Of a stretch of DNA of 64,000 bases, positions 43,306-51,509 are shown piece after piece (the stretch's first letter is position 1; every line of letters begins with the position of its first letter). The DNA comes from Lentisphaeria bacterium UBA1791 (GTDB lineage Bacteria; Verrucomicrobiota; Lentisphaeria; Victivallales; Victivallaceae). The DNA lies in contig DCFZ01000049.1 in assembly GCA_002314455.1 (NCBI GenBank), positions 1 to 64,000 of the forward strand, given 5' to 3'. Both the position numbers and the translations under genes were made by a program. The notes below the pieces were generated by a model. That model saw only the letters and a program-made list of their open reading frames with translations. It searched no databases and had not been told where the DNA came from.

Positions 43306-45975
43306 ATGAGTGATCTTACCACCCGTGATATTCCGCTTGATATCGAAGATATCATGCATACTGCCTATCTGCAGTACTCCCTCAGCGTCAACGTCGGCCG
43401 CGCCATTCCCGATGTGCGCGACGGCTTGAAGCCGGTCAACCGCCGCATTCTCTACGCGATGCGCCAGATGCACATCGGCAAATCGCACGCGACGGTCAAG
43501 TGCGCCAAGGTCGTCGGCGAAGTGATGGGTAACTATCACCCGCACGGCGATATGGCGATTTACGACGCGCTGGCGCGTCTTGCTCAACCCTTTTCGATGC
43601 GCGCGCCGCTGGTCGAAGGGCAGGGGAACTTCGGTACGCTCGACGGCGATCCGCCGGCGGCGTCGCGTTACACCGAGTGCCGCATGGAGCGCCTCGCCGA
43701 AGAGATGCTCGCCGACATTGAAAAAGAGACCGTCGATATGGTGCCGACGTTCGATGAATCCGACGTCGAGCCTTCCGTGTTGCCGGCGAAATTCCCGCAG
43801 TTGCTCGTCAACGGCACGACCGGCATCGGCGTCGGTATGGCGACCTACATTCCGCCGCACAACCTCGGCGAAGTGATTGACGCGACCGTCTACTTGCTCG
43901 ACAAACCGACCGCTTCGGTCGATGAATTGCTTCAATTCCTGCCGGGGCCCGATTTCCCGACCGGCGCGATCATCCGCGGTCGTATGGCGATGCGTCAGTT
44001 CTACCAGACCGGCCACGGCAGCGTCAAAGTGCGTTCCCGCGCCGACATCATTGAAAAGGACGGCCGCGAGCAGATCATCATTTCCGAGATCCCCTACGCG
44101 ATCAACAAGTCGACCGAAGTCAAGCACATCGCCGATCTGGTGCGCGACAAGGTGATTACCGGCATTTCCGAGATCAAAGATGAATCGAGCGAACGCAACG
44201 GCGTGCGCATCGTCATCGACGTCAAGCGCGGTGCGATGGGGCAGGTTGTGCTCAATCAGATCTTTGCGCACACGCAGTTCGAGACGACCATCGGTTGCAC
44301 GATGCTCGTCGTCGACCACAACCGCCCGCGCACGATGAACCTCGTTCAGGTGTTGCAGGCGTACATCGACCACCGCCTCGAAGTGATTTTGCGCCGCACG
44401 CTGTTTGATTTGGACAAGGCAAAGGCGCGCGCCCACATCCTCGAAGGTTTCAAGATCGCGATCGACAATCTCGACGAAGTAGTCAAGATTATCCGCGAGT
44501 CGCGCACCCGTCAGGACGCCGCGGCGGCGTTGATGGCGCGTTTCGGCTTGTCGCAGATCCAGACGGCGGCGATCCTCGATATGCGGTTGCACCAGTTGAC
44601 CGGCATGGCGATCGACGACGTGCTCGCCGAATTGGCGGAAGTTCACCAGCAGATCGCCTATCTGACCGAGCTTGCCGAGAGCCGCGAAAAGCGCATCGGC
44701 GTCGTCCGCACCGAATTGCTCGAAGTTAAAGACAAGTACGCCGACGCCCGGCGTACCGAGATCACCGCGGACGATACCGATCTCAATATCGCCGATTTTA
44801 TTCCGCGTCACAGTTGCGTGATTACGGTTTCCGATACCGGGTACATCAAGCGCGTGCCCGCCGATACCTACCATACGCAGCACCGCGGCGGCAAGGGCAT
44901 CATCGGCATGAGCACCAAGGAAGAAGACACCGTTGAACACATTTTCAACGCAAACAGCCACGACATCATTTTCTTCTTTACTGACCGCGGCTTTATGTAC
45001 TGGCTCAACGTCTACGAGATCCCCGAAGGAATCCGCACCGGCAAGGGCAAGGCGATCATCAATTTGATCAAGGTCGAGCCGGGCGAAAAGGTCTGCGCGA
45101 TGCTGACCGTCCGCACCGAGGATTTCGACGATCCCAACAAGTTCATCGTGATGGCGTCCCGCAAGGGTTACATCAAAAAGAGCGAGCTTGCGCTTTTCCG
45201 CAATTTGCGCCGCACCGGTTTGCGCGCCCTCGTCATCGAGGAGGACGACGATCTCATCGGCGCCGCGATCGGCGCCAACGGCAATGAAGTGTTGCTGTCG
45301 ACCCGGCTCGGCATGGCGTGCCGCTTTGACCTCAACGACGAGGAAGTCCGTCCGATGGGCCGTACCGCCCGCGGCGTGACCGGTATGCGTTTCAAGCTTG
45401 CCGGCGACGACGTCGTGAGTCTTGAGATCGTCAGCGAACCGACCTACGACGAAGCCGAAGAGGTCGACGCCGAGGGCGAAGTTCCCGAAGTTGAGACGGA
45501 AAGTGCCGACGACGACAAGGAAGAAGTTTTCGGCGTCGGGCCGGAAGTGATGGTCGTCACCAACGGCGGTATGGGCAAGCGCTCCTTTGTTTCGACTTAC
45601 CGCAAGACCCGCCGTGGCGCCAAGGGCGTCGTCAACATCAAGCTTCGCGAAAACGAGGAAGTTTTGAGCGTCGTTCAGATCACGGAAAACGACGAGTTGC
45701 TGTTGACCACGGAGCGCGGTCAATTGGTGCGCATCCCCGCCGGCGAAGTCCGCCGCGTCGGTCGCGCATCCCGCGGCGTGAAGATCATGAATCTCAACGC
45801 CGGCGACAAAATCACGAGCGTTGCGAAGCTGGTCGATTTCACCAGCGCGGCTCCTGCGGATGAAACATCCGCCGATGAAAATGGCGAAGTTCCGGCGGAA
45901 GAAACGCCCGTGACTGCCGATGCGCCGGAAACTCCGGTCGCGGAAGCGCCTGAAGCGCCCGAAACGCAGGAATAG
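43306..45975 (+). CDS. gyrA: DNA gyrase subunit A
   Basis: 889 residues from MSDLTTRDIPL at 43306, with AAAGGTG spaced correctly; a GTG nine bases earlier is less likely. ATP-dependent negative supercoiling with GyrB. The catalytic Tyr is Y122 (SRYTE). QHRGGKG near residue 525 is the GyrA box that separates gyrase from topoisomerase IV, and the C-terminal beta-pinwheel repeats follow. In the quinolone region the motif is HPHGDMAIYD: Met occupies position 83, which is Ser in E. coli, while Asp87 is kept. The last 45 residues are Ala/Pro/Glu-rich. Sixteen bases separate it from folP, so gyrA heads a probable long operon. No gyrB is adjacent. Confidence 0.96.
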   Translation: MSDLTTRDIPLDIEDIMHTAYLQYSLSVNVGRAIPDVRDGLKPVNRRILYAMRQMHIGKSHATVKCAKVVGEVMGNYHPHGDMAIYDALARLAQPFSMRAPLVEGQGNFGTLDGDPPAASRYTECRMERLAEEMLADIEKETVDMVPTFDESDVEPSVLPAKFPQLLVNGTTGIGVGMATYIPPHNLGEVIDATVYLLDKPTASVDELLQFLPGPDFPTGAIIRGRMAMRQFYQTGHGSVKVRSRADIIEKDGREQIIISEIPYAINKSTEVKHIADLVRDKVITGISEIKDESSERNGVRIVIDVKRGAMGQVVLNQIFAHTQFETTIGCTMLVVDHNRPRTMNLVQVLQAYIDHRLEVILRRTLFDLDKAKARAHILEGFKIAIDNLDEVVKIIRESRTRQDAAAALMARFGLSQIQTAAILDMRLHQLTGMAIDDVLAELAEVHQQIAYLTELAESREKRIGVVRTELLEVKDKYADARRTEITADDTDLNIADFIPRHSCVITVSDTGYIKRVPADTYHTQHRGGKGIIGMSTKEEDTVEHIFNANSHDIIFFFTDRGFMYWLNVYEIPEGIRTGKGKAIINLIKVEPGEKVCAMLTVRTEDFDDPNKFIVMASRKGYIKKSELALFRNLRRTGLRALVIEEDDDLIGAAIGANGNEVLLSTRLGMACRFDLNDEEVRPMGRTARGVTGMRFKLAGDDVVSLEIVSEPTYDEAEEVDAEGEVPEVETESADDDKEEVFGVGPEVMVVTNGGMGKRSFVSTYRKTRRGAKGVVNIKLRENEEVLSVVQITENDELLLTTERGQLVRIPAGEVRRVGRASRGVKIMNLNAGDKITSVAKLVDFTSAAPADETSADENGEVPAEETPVTADAPETPVAEAPEAPETQE

Positions 45976-45991
45976 TAAAGGAGTCCAACCG

Positions 45992-46804
45992 GTGTCGGAT
46001 TCCCCGAAAATCGTCGCCATCGTCAATGTGACGGGCGACTCGTTCAGCGACAGCGAGAATTCCGCCCCGGAGACGGGCGGGATCCGCGCGCAGTCGCTGT
46101 TCGCCAATGGTGCCGACATCGTCGAATTCGGCGCGGAATCGACGCGCCCCGGTTCGGTCGAAATTCCCGTCGACGTGGAATTGGCGCGCCTGCAAATTGC
46201 GCTGAAATCGTTTCGCGCGCTTTGCCCCGATGCGCCCTTTGCCGTCGACACCCGCAATGCGAGATGTGCGCGTTTCGCGCTCGAGCAGGGGGCGGTTTAT
46301 ATCAGCGACGTCTCAATGTTGCGTCACGATCCCGCGATGGCGGGCGTGATCGCCGCTTTTCCCGCGGCGGAACTGGTGCTCTGCCACTCGCGCGGCACGC
46401 CGCAGACGATGCGCGACGAAGCGTTGCTCGATTACGGCAGCGACGTCGTCGGCGAGATCTGCCGCGAACTGGAAAGTGCGGTGCAGCAGGCGCGGCAATC
46501 GGGATTGCCGCGTGAACGCATCATTTTTGATCCCGGTTTCGGTTTCGCCAAAAGCGTCCAGCAACAGTGGACGATGCTTCGCGAGATCAAGCGCTTCGCG
46601 CAACTCGGGCGGCTCTTTGTCGGCGTTTCCCGCAAATCTTTTCTCGGCGCGACGATCCACGAAACTTCCCCCGGCAACCGCGGCGCCGCGACGCTGGCGA
46701 CCGAGCTTTATCTCGCCCGGTGCGGCGTTGATTATTTGCGTACGCACGATCCCAAAGCCTTCGGCGACGGCTGGTGCGTCGAGCAGGAGTTGAGGCGGCG
46801 ATGA
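45992..46804 (+). CDS. folP: Dihydropteroate synthase
   Basis: 270 residues. GTG start at 45992, set by AAAGGAG eight bases upstream; the upstream in-frame ATG lies inside gyrA. Joins p-aminobenzoate to the pterin pyrophosphate in folate synthesis. Motifs: NVTGDSFSDS (usually NVTPDSFSD), FGAESTRPG, AVDTRNARCARFAL, LCHSRGTPQTM, FDPGFGFAKS and GVSRKSFLG. The Pro-to-Gly change in the first loop is unusual; this loop closes over the pterin and contains sulfonamide-resistance sites in other bacteria. Its stop overlaps the cdaA start (ATGA). Confidence 0.92.
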   Translation: MSDSPKIVAIVNVTGDSFSDSENSAPETGGIRAQSLFANGADIVEFGAESTRPGSVEIPVDVELARLQIALKSFRALCPDAPFAVDTRNARCARFALEQGAVYISDVSMLRHDPAMAGVIAAFPAAELVLCHSRGTPQTMRDEALLDYGSDVVGEICRELESAVQQARQSGLPRERIIFDPGFGFAKSVQQQWTMLREIKRFAQLGRLFVGVSRKSFLGATIHETSPGNRGAATLATELYLARCGVDYLRTHDPKAFGDGWCVEQELRRR

Positions 46805-47634
46805 ATCTTTTGACTTACATCGGTATCAATGCCCCGCAGGATGCGATCCGCGTCGGCGCGGAAATTCTGATCCTCTATCTCGTGATTTACGGCGTGCTCT
46901 GTTATTTGCGCAGTGCGGTCGGCGCGATTATCCTGACCTGCATTTTCTTCTTGTGGGCAGGCGTCGGGATCCTCTGCAAGGAGTTCAATTTGATCGTCAT
47001 TCAGCATATCGTCACGGTTTTCGGCGACTCGATGGTCGTCATTTTGCTGATCATCTTTCAGCCGGAATTGCGCCGCGCGCTCGCGCAAGTCGGCAGTTAT
47101 CGCTGGGGCGTAGGTGATCTGCACCGCGAAGCCATCGACGGCGTCGTTCAGGCGGCGACCGTTATGTCGCGGCAGAAATGCGGAGCGCTGATCGTTTTGG
47201 AGCGCAACATTCCGCTCAACATGCTCATCCACGATTCCGTACCGATTGACAGCCATGTTTCCGCGGTGATGCTCGAATCGATTTTCTACCCGAATTCCCC
47301 GCTGCACGACGGCGCGGTAATCATCCGCAACGACCGGATTGTCGCCGCGCGGGTGATCCTGCCGCTGACGCGGGCGGAAAATGTTTCCCGCCGGCTCGGG
47401 ACCCGGCACCGGGCGGCGGTCGGCATTTCCGAGGAATGCGATGCCGTCACCGTGGTCGTTTCCGAGGAAACCGGCGCTATTGCGCTGACTTATCGCGGTA
47501 AACTTTACCGCGATCTCAAGTCCAGAGCGCTGGCTGATCTGTTGCACGCCGTGATGATCAAAAAAGACGATGGCGAGGTGGAGGAAACCTTGCGTATGCT
47601 CGAAGAAAGAAATGAAATGGAGCATCTGCAATGA
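46801..47634 (+). CDS. cdaA: Diadenylate cyclase
   Basis: 277 residues. Makes the second messenger c-di-AMP from two ATP. Three membrane helices (about 15-100), then the DAC domain with LHDGAVII (D170-G171-A172) and GTRHRAAVG (R202-H203-R204), both intact. Start at 46801 is fixed by the ATGA overlap with folP; its own stop overlaps cdaR. The CdaA-CdaR pair is the standard membrane form that senses cell-wall and osmotic state; the folP neighbour is also found in some other phyla. Confidence 0.95.
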   Translation: MNLLTYIGINAPQDAIRVGAEILILYLVIYGVLCYLRSAVGAIILTCIFFLWAGVGILCKEFNLIVIQHIVTVFGDSMVVILLIIFQPELRRALAQVGSYRWGVGDLHREAIDGVVQAATVMSRQKCGALIVLERNIPLNMLIHDSVPIDSHVSAVMLESIFYPNSPLHDGAVIIRNDRIVAARVILPLTRAENVSRRLGTRHRAAVGISEECDAVTVVVSEETGAIALTYRGKLYRDLKSRALADLLHAVMIKKDDGEVEETLRMLEERNEMEHLQ

Positions 47635-48650
47635 ACCGCTGGGGACGTAAGATTTTTCATTTCCTGTTTGCCCACGGCTGGCGCAAGATCATCGCGCTGG
47701 TCTTGGCGGTCATCATCTACGCGACAATCTACGGGATGAAGCAGTCGACGACCGTCGTTCAGGACATCATTCTGGAAATCAGCGCCGAAGATGGTCTGAT
47801 TCTCGATCCCGCGACGAATCAGAAACAGGTCAAGGTCAGCATTATGGTTTCCGGCGATCCCAATTTACTGGCGACGTTGAAACCGACGGATTTTGAAGCC
47901 AAAGTGAGCGTTCGCGAATCGGATTTTTCGTCGGACGGGGTGTACAAGGTCAACGTGTCGCCCGCCGATATTTCGTTCCGGGGCAATGCGCGGCTCAACG
48001 TGGTGAAAGTGCGCGACAATTCCGTTGTTTTTATCAACGCACAGCGCCGGATCCGCCAGGGGGTTGCCTTGGATTGGAAAATTTCGGGAAAACTTTCCAA
48101 AGATTACCAGTGGGGCAACATCAGTTGCGAACCGGTGCAACTTTATTTTGAGGGTGCGGAAAAGGCGTTGCAGAATTTGCGGGTCACGCCGCTTGAGATT
48201 GCGTTGACGCCGGAAATCACCCAGTCTTTTGAAAAAACGCTCAACGTGACGGTTATGCACGGCGATGAATCGGTTTATCTGGTGTCCGCCGACGGGCAGA
48301 CGCGCAAAGCGGACAGCGTCCCCGTTAAGGTGACGGTTGAGATCTTGCCCGCGGATGCACTTGAGGAAACGATCTCCGGCGTCGAGATCCGGATCAAACC
48401 GGATCCGTCGAGTAAATATATTGTAAAAAGCGATGTAAAAACGGTGGAATTGGTCGTCAAAGGCGCGCCGTCCAAAATTGATCTGTTGCTGAAAAATCTG
48501 AACAACATCGAGGTCTTCCCCGATGTTTCCGCCGTCGCGGACAAGCGAGGGACGCATTCGGTGCCGTTGAAGTATTCTCTGCCGGTCGATGTCAAGGTGC
48601 AGAAAATAACTCCCGAACGCGTCAACGTGACGATTTCGGAAGGTCGATAA
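47631..48650 (+). CDS. cdaR: YbbR-domain regulator of diadenylate cyclase
   Basis: 339 residues. One N-terminal membrane helix (KIIALVLAVIIYATIYGM), then a periplasmic part with about three YbbR repeats (VVQDIILEISAEDGLIL; VALDWKISGKLSKDY; VPVKVTVEILPA). CdaR binds CdaA in the membrane and adjusts its activity. The ATGA overlap with cdaA shows tight coupling. YbbR sequence is weakly conserved; the context makes the call. Confidence 0.9.
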   Translation: MNRWGRKIFHFLFAHGWRKIIALVLAVIIYATIYGMKQSTTVVQDIILEISAEDGLILDPATNQKQVKVSIMVSGDPNLLATLKPTDFEAKVSVRESDFSSDGVYKVNVSPADISFRGNARLNVVKVRDNSVVFINAQRRIRQGVALDWKISGKLSKDYQWGNISCEPVQLYFEGAEKALQNLRVTPLEIALTPEITQSFEKTLNVTVMHGDESVYLVSADGQTRKADSVPVKVTVEILPADALEETISGVEIRIKPDPSSKYIVKSDVKTVELVVKGAPSKIDLLLKNLNNIEVFPDVSAVADKRGTHSVPLKYSLPVDVKVQKITPERVNVTISEGR

Positions 48651-48693
48651 GTTGTTTGTCAAAACCGTAAAGATATATTAGAAAGGTTCGGTT

Positions 48694-50181
48694 ATGGTCA
48701 TAAAAAAGATGAATCGTGTGTTTCACAAACACAGCCGCTGGCTCTTCGGAGCATTTACGCTTATCATCATCGTCTCCTTTCTCGGCTTTCTGACGCCGGG
48801 AACGTTCGGGCTCGGCGGTTTCAGCTCGCCCGACAGCACGGTGGTCGGCAGCGTTTACGGCAAAGAGGTCACCTACGGCGAATTGCGCAAGGAAAAACGT
48901 TCGCTGGCGGCGCTCTTTCGGGAAGTGCCCGACGAAATGGCGCTTTTTATGCTCGCCCAAAAGGCCAAGGCGGATCAGCTCGCGATTGCGGTGTCGGATG
49001 ACGAGTTGAAAACGTTTTTGCAGCAGGAATTTGTGAATAAGGAAGGAAAATACGATTCCGCGCTTTACCGTCAGCATATGGATGCGTTGCGTGCCAACGG
49101 CTTTACGGAAGAGGAAGTGCTGGACGGATTCCGCTCGATTTGTCTCGGGCGCAAACTGCAGATGCTGGCGGCAAACTCCGTCGTGGTGAGCGATGTGGAA
49201 GCAAAAGCGATCTACCGTCAGTACAACACGCGCTTTGTCGGTAAAATTTACACCGTCAAACCGCAGGAAAGCGCGGCGGAGATCCCGATGGAGGAGGTGC
49301 AGAAATTTTTCACCGCCAATGCGAAAAATTATATCATCGACGGCTCGATCAGCGCGCTCGTAGTCGAATTCCCCTTTGCCAATTATCTCGCCGAAGTTCA
49401 AAAGACGGAAAAAGATCCCGCCAAAGCAACTGCGGCGGCGAAGGATTTGGCGAAAGCGGCGGCGAAAAAGTTTTCCGACGACGTCTACGACCAGCTGAAA
49501 ACGCTCCCCGAAAAAGAGCAGAGTGCCGCGTTTCAAAAGATCCTTGCCGATCAGAAATTGACGGCGAAAGAAGAGAAATTTTCTTTCAATGGCAATATGA
49601 ACGTCAAAGATTTGGAACAGCTCAAGTACGCCTTGCTGAAAGCGGAGGAGCCCGCCAGAGTCAGCGATCCGGCGACGGAAGAGAAGGCGGTGCTCGTCGG
49701 TTTGGTCACGACGCGCGTCGAACCCCGTCAGGCGGAGTTTAATGAGGTCGTGAAAAAGGTTTATCAGGACTGCAAGGCGGAACGCATTCAAACTGCCACC
49801 GAGGAAAAAGCAAAAGAGTTTGCCCAAAAGTACAACGAATGCAAGGACGATGCGGCGCGCGCGGCGTTGCTGAAGCAACTGCCGGTCGCCAAGACGGAGG
49901 ATATCTCGTTGACGGTGATGGAAAGTTCCATGAACCGTGCGCAGGCTTCATTCCTCGGCGCGGCCTTTGCCATCGCCCCCAAGCAGGCTGCATCGGTTGG
50001 CGACGCGGTGCTCGTGTTGGCAAAGCGCGAGGTGCCCCAGGAGAATATTTCCGAGGAGGAATTGATGCTTTACCGTTTTTTGGCGTTGCAGAATAAACAG
50101 GAGTTGGCGGTGGCGGAATTGCAGGAAGACATCGCCACGCATTGTCAATATCGCGCCCCCGGCAGCGATGCAGAGAAATAA
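48694..50181 (+). CDS. PpiD/SurA-like membrane-anchored periplasmic chaperone
   Basis: 495 residues. One membrane helix (WLFGAFTLIIIVSFLGFL), then SurA-N-type helices (GSVYGKEVTYGELRKEKRSLAALF, LRANGFTEEEVLDGFRSI). The middle is Ala/Lys-rich and helical (KATAAAKDLAKAAAKKF). I see no parvulin rotamase motif, so isomerase activity is doubtful; E. coli PpiD also has an inactive parvulin domain and works as a chaperone at the Sec translocon. Start at 48694 or at the ATG 15 bases later. Follows cdaR by 43 bases and precedes the NifU-like gene by 15. Confidence 0.78.
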   Translation: MVIKKMNRVFHKHSRWLFGAFTLIIIVSFLGFLTPGTFGLGGFSSPDSTVVGSVYGKEVTYGELRKEKRSLAALFREVPDEMALFMLAQKAKADQLAIAVSDDELKTFLQQEFVNKEGKYDSALYRQHMDALRANGFTEEEVLDGFRSICLGRKLQMLAANSVVVSDVEAKAIYRQYNTRFVGKIYTVKPQESAAEIPMEEVQKFFTANAKNYIIDGSISALVVEFPFANYLAEVQKTEKDPAKATAAAKDLAKAAAKKFSDDVYDQLKTLPEKEQSAAFQKILADQKLTAKEEKFSFNGNMNVKDLEQLKYALLKAEEPARVSDPATEEKAVLVGLVTTRVEPRQAEFNEVVKKVYQDCKAERIQTATEEKAKEFAQKYNECKDDAARAALLKQLPVAKTEDISLTVMESSMNRAQASFLGAAFAIAPKQAASVGDAVLVLAKREVPQENISEEELMLYRFLALQNKQELAVAELQEDIATHCQYRAPGSDAEK

Positions 50182-50196
50182 CCAGGAGAAAAGAAA

Positions 50197-50427
50197 ATGG
50201 ATGAATTGAGCAAAAAGATCACCGATCGTCTGGAAGAACTTCGCGCCTGTTTGCAGGCTGACGGCGGAGATCTTGAGATTGTCGCCATCGAGGGCAAGGT
50301 CGTGCAGGTGAAACTGCGCGGCGCCTGCGGCGGTTGTCCGCACGCGACGATGACGATCAAAAATGGTCTTGAGCGCATCCTCCGCGAGGAGATCGACCCC
50401 GAGATCACGATCGAGCGGGTGCTGTAA
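50197..50427 (+). CDS. NifU C-terminal-type iron-sulfur scaffold
   Basis: 76 residues, the minimal Nfu domain. CGGC at C44-x2-C47 (LRGACGGCPHATMTIKNGLE) holds the labile Fe-S cluster that is passed to apoproteins. A good ribosome-binding site (CAGGAG) precedes the ATG. The organism encodes many Fe-S enzymes (the oxidoreductase at 51.5 kb, Nth, the FrhB-like protein), which could be clients. Ends the gyrA-folP-cdaA-cdaR-chaperone string. Confidence 0.92.
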   Translation: MDELSKKITDRLEELRACLQADGGDLEIVAIEGKVVQVKLRGACGGCPHATMTIKNGLERILREEIDPEITIERVL

Positions 50428-50798
50428 AAATCAGGAATCATCTTGAAAGCAAATTGCCTTCAAGATTTCTGAAATGCGCCGAAGCATTTTTGCATCGGCT
50501 TGAAAAGCAAGCGGCAGGGCGCGTGAATCAAAATCATTGCGCACTGCCTTGTCTTTTAAGCAAATGCGACTTGTTCCGCGGTAGGTTTTGCGGATGCATT
50601 TGCGTTGCGGGGAGCACGGAAAGCGTACTTCGCGCGAAACGGGAAACGGAAAAACCTTTTTCATCTTCCCGTATTCTCACTTGCAAAAGCGCATTTCCTG
50701 CGCTATATTAAATGAATGCAACTGGCATATCGGGCCCCATTTATGGCTTGACACCCGACGTGCTGTAACAAAAACATCCAAAAGGAAAGGGATTGGTT
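50428..50798. other. Hairpin-rich intergenic region upstream of rpsD
   Basis: 371 bases without a convincing gene. Four successive stems: 50440-50466 (ATCTTGAA/TTCAAGAT), 50478-50499 (GCCGA/TCGGC), 50513-50548 (GGCAG…GCGC/GCGC…CTGCC) and 50560-50603 (GCAAATGC/GCATTTGC, with inner CCGC/GCGG). The rpsD promoter follows. The 83-base rpsD leader has a weak TCGGG/CCCGA stem (50730-50758) that could take part in S4 autoregulation. The first stem may end the NifU transcript; the rest could be a small RNA. Confidence 0.5.
50681..50709 (+). promoter_or_regulatory. Promoter of rpsD
   Basis: TTGCAA (50681-50686), 17 bases, TATATT (50704-50709), with TGCGC before the -10 box; almost the same as the nth promoter. 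Confidence 0.78.
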
Positions 50799-51404
50799 AT
50801 GTCAACCGCAAGTCAGGCGAAGCACAAGTTCTGTCGTCGTATTGGTAAGTGTCTCTGGAATGATCCGACTTGTCCGAGTGTGAAGCGGCCCTACGCCGCC
50901 GGCCCGCACGGCAAAGGCAAGCGCGTGAAGCTTTCCACCTACGGCACCTTGTTGCTCGAAAAGCAGAAGCTCCGCAATTACTACGCGATCAGCGAGAAAC
51001 AGCTCCAGATCGCTTTCGCCAAGGCGAAAGCCGGTGAAGGTCAGACCCACGAAAAACTTTTCCGCAGCCTCGAGCAGCGTTTGGATTCGCTGGTCTACCG
51101 CTGTGGTTTCGCGCCGACGATCTTCGCCGCGAAACAGTATGTCAATCACGGCCACATTCTCGTCGACGGCAAGCGCATCGACCGCGCCAGCTACGTTGTC
51201 CGCGAGGGGCAGGTGATCTCGATCAACGCCGAGAAGTCCCCGGCGATCGCCGAAGCCGCCAAAAAGGGCAATGCGACGATCCCCGCTTATATGGAAGTCG
51301 ATCTCGACCACTTGACTGCGACCTTGGTGCGCGCTCCGCAGATCGATGAGGCCAATAGCGGTCTCTTCAACATTATGAGCGTCATCGAGTACTACGCACG
51401 GTAA
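50799..51404 (+). CDS. rpsD: 30S ribosomal protein S4
   Basis: 201 residues from the ATG at 50799, preceded by AAAGGAAAGGG. Primary 16S rRNA-binding protein. LEQRLDSLVYRCGFAPTIFAAKQYVNHGHILVDGKRID is the S4 RNA-binding domain and GGPHGKGKR-like SVKRPYAAGPHGKGKR the N-terminal segment. Three Cys near the N terminus (FCRRIGKC…TC) hint at a decayed zinc site. It stands alone rather than in the alpha operon with rpoA, with its own promoter and terminator. Confidence 0.96.
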   Translation: MSTASQAKHKFCRRIGKCLWNDPTCPSVKRPYAAGPHGKGKRVKLSTYGTLLLEKQKLRNYYAISEKQLQIAFAKAKAGEGQTHEKLFRSLEQRLDSLVYRCGFAPTIFAAKQYVNHGHILVDGKRIDRASYVVREGQVISINAEKSPAIAEAAKKGNATIPAYMEVDLDHLTATLVRAPQIDEANSGLFNIMSVIEYYAR

Positions 51405-51425
51405 TTCTGTTATGGATACCGGAAA

Positions 51426-51459
51426 AACTCCCGTTCTTTTCAGGGCGGGGGTTTTTTCG
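51426..51459 (+). terminator. Terminator of rpsD
   Basis: CTCCCG (51428-51433) pairs with CGGGGG (51446-51451, one G-U), followed by a T-run from 51452. Confidence 0.85.
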
Positions 51460-51509
51460 TTTTTTTAGGTAAATTTTTCATTTCAACCCCCAAAAAAGGA
51501 GAAACTTCC

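Noticed and set aside
43279..46257. A 992-codon open frame on the strand opposite gyrA and folP.
   Set aside because: It mirrors clear gyrA and folP genes. Strong use of C-ending codons leaves few stops on the reverse strand; its translation is Asp/His/Arg-rich low-complexity and shows no family motif.
50431..50664. A 77-codon minus-strand frame in the rpsD upstream region.
   Set aside because: It passes through four inverted repeats, has no family similarity and no convincing ribosome-binding site.
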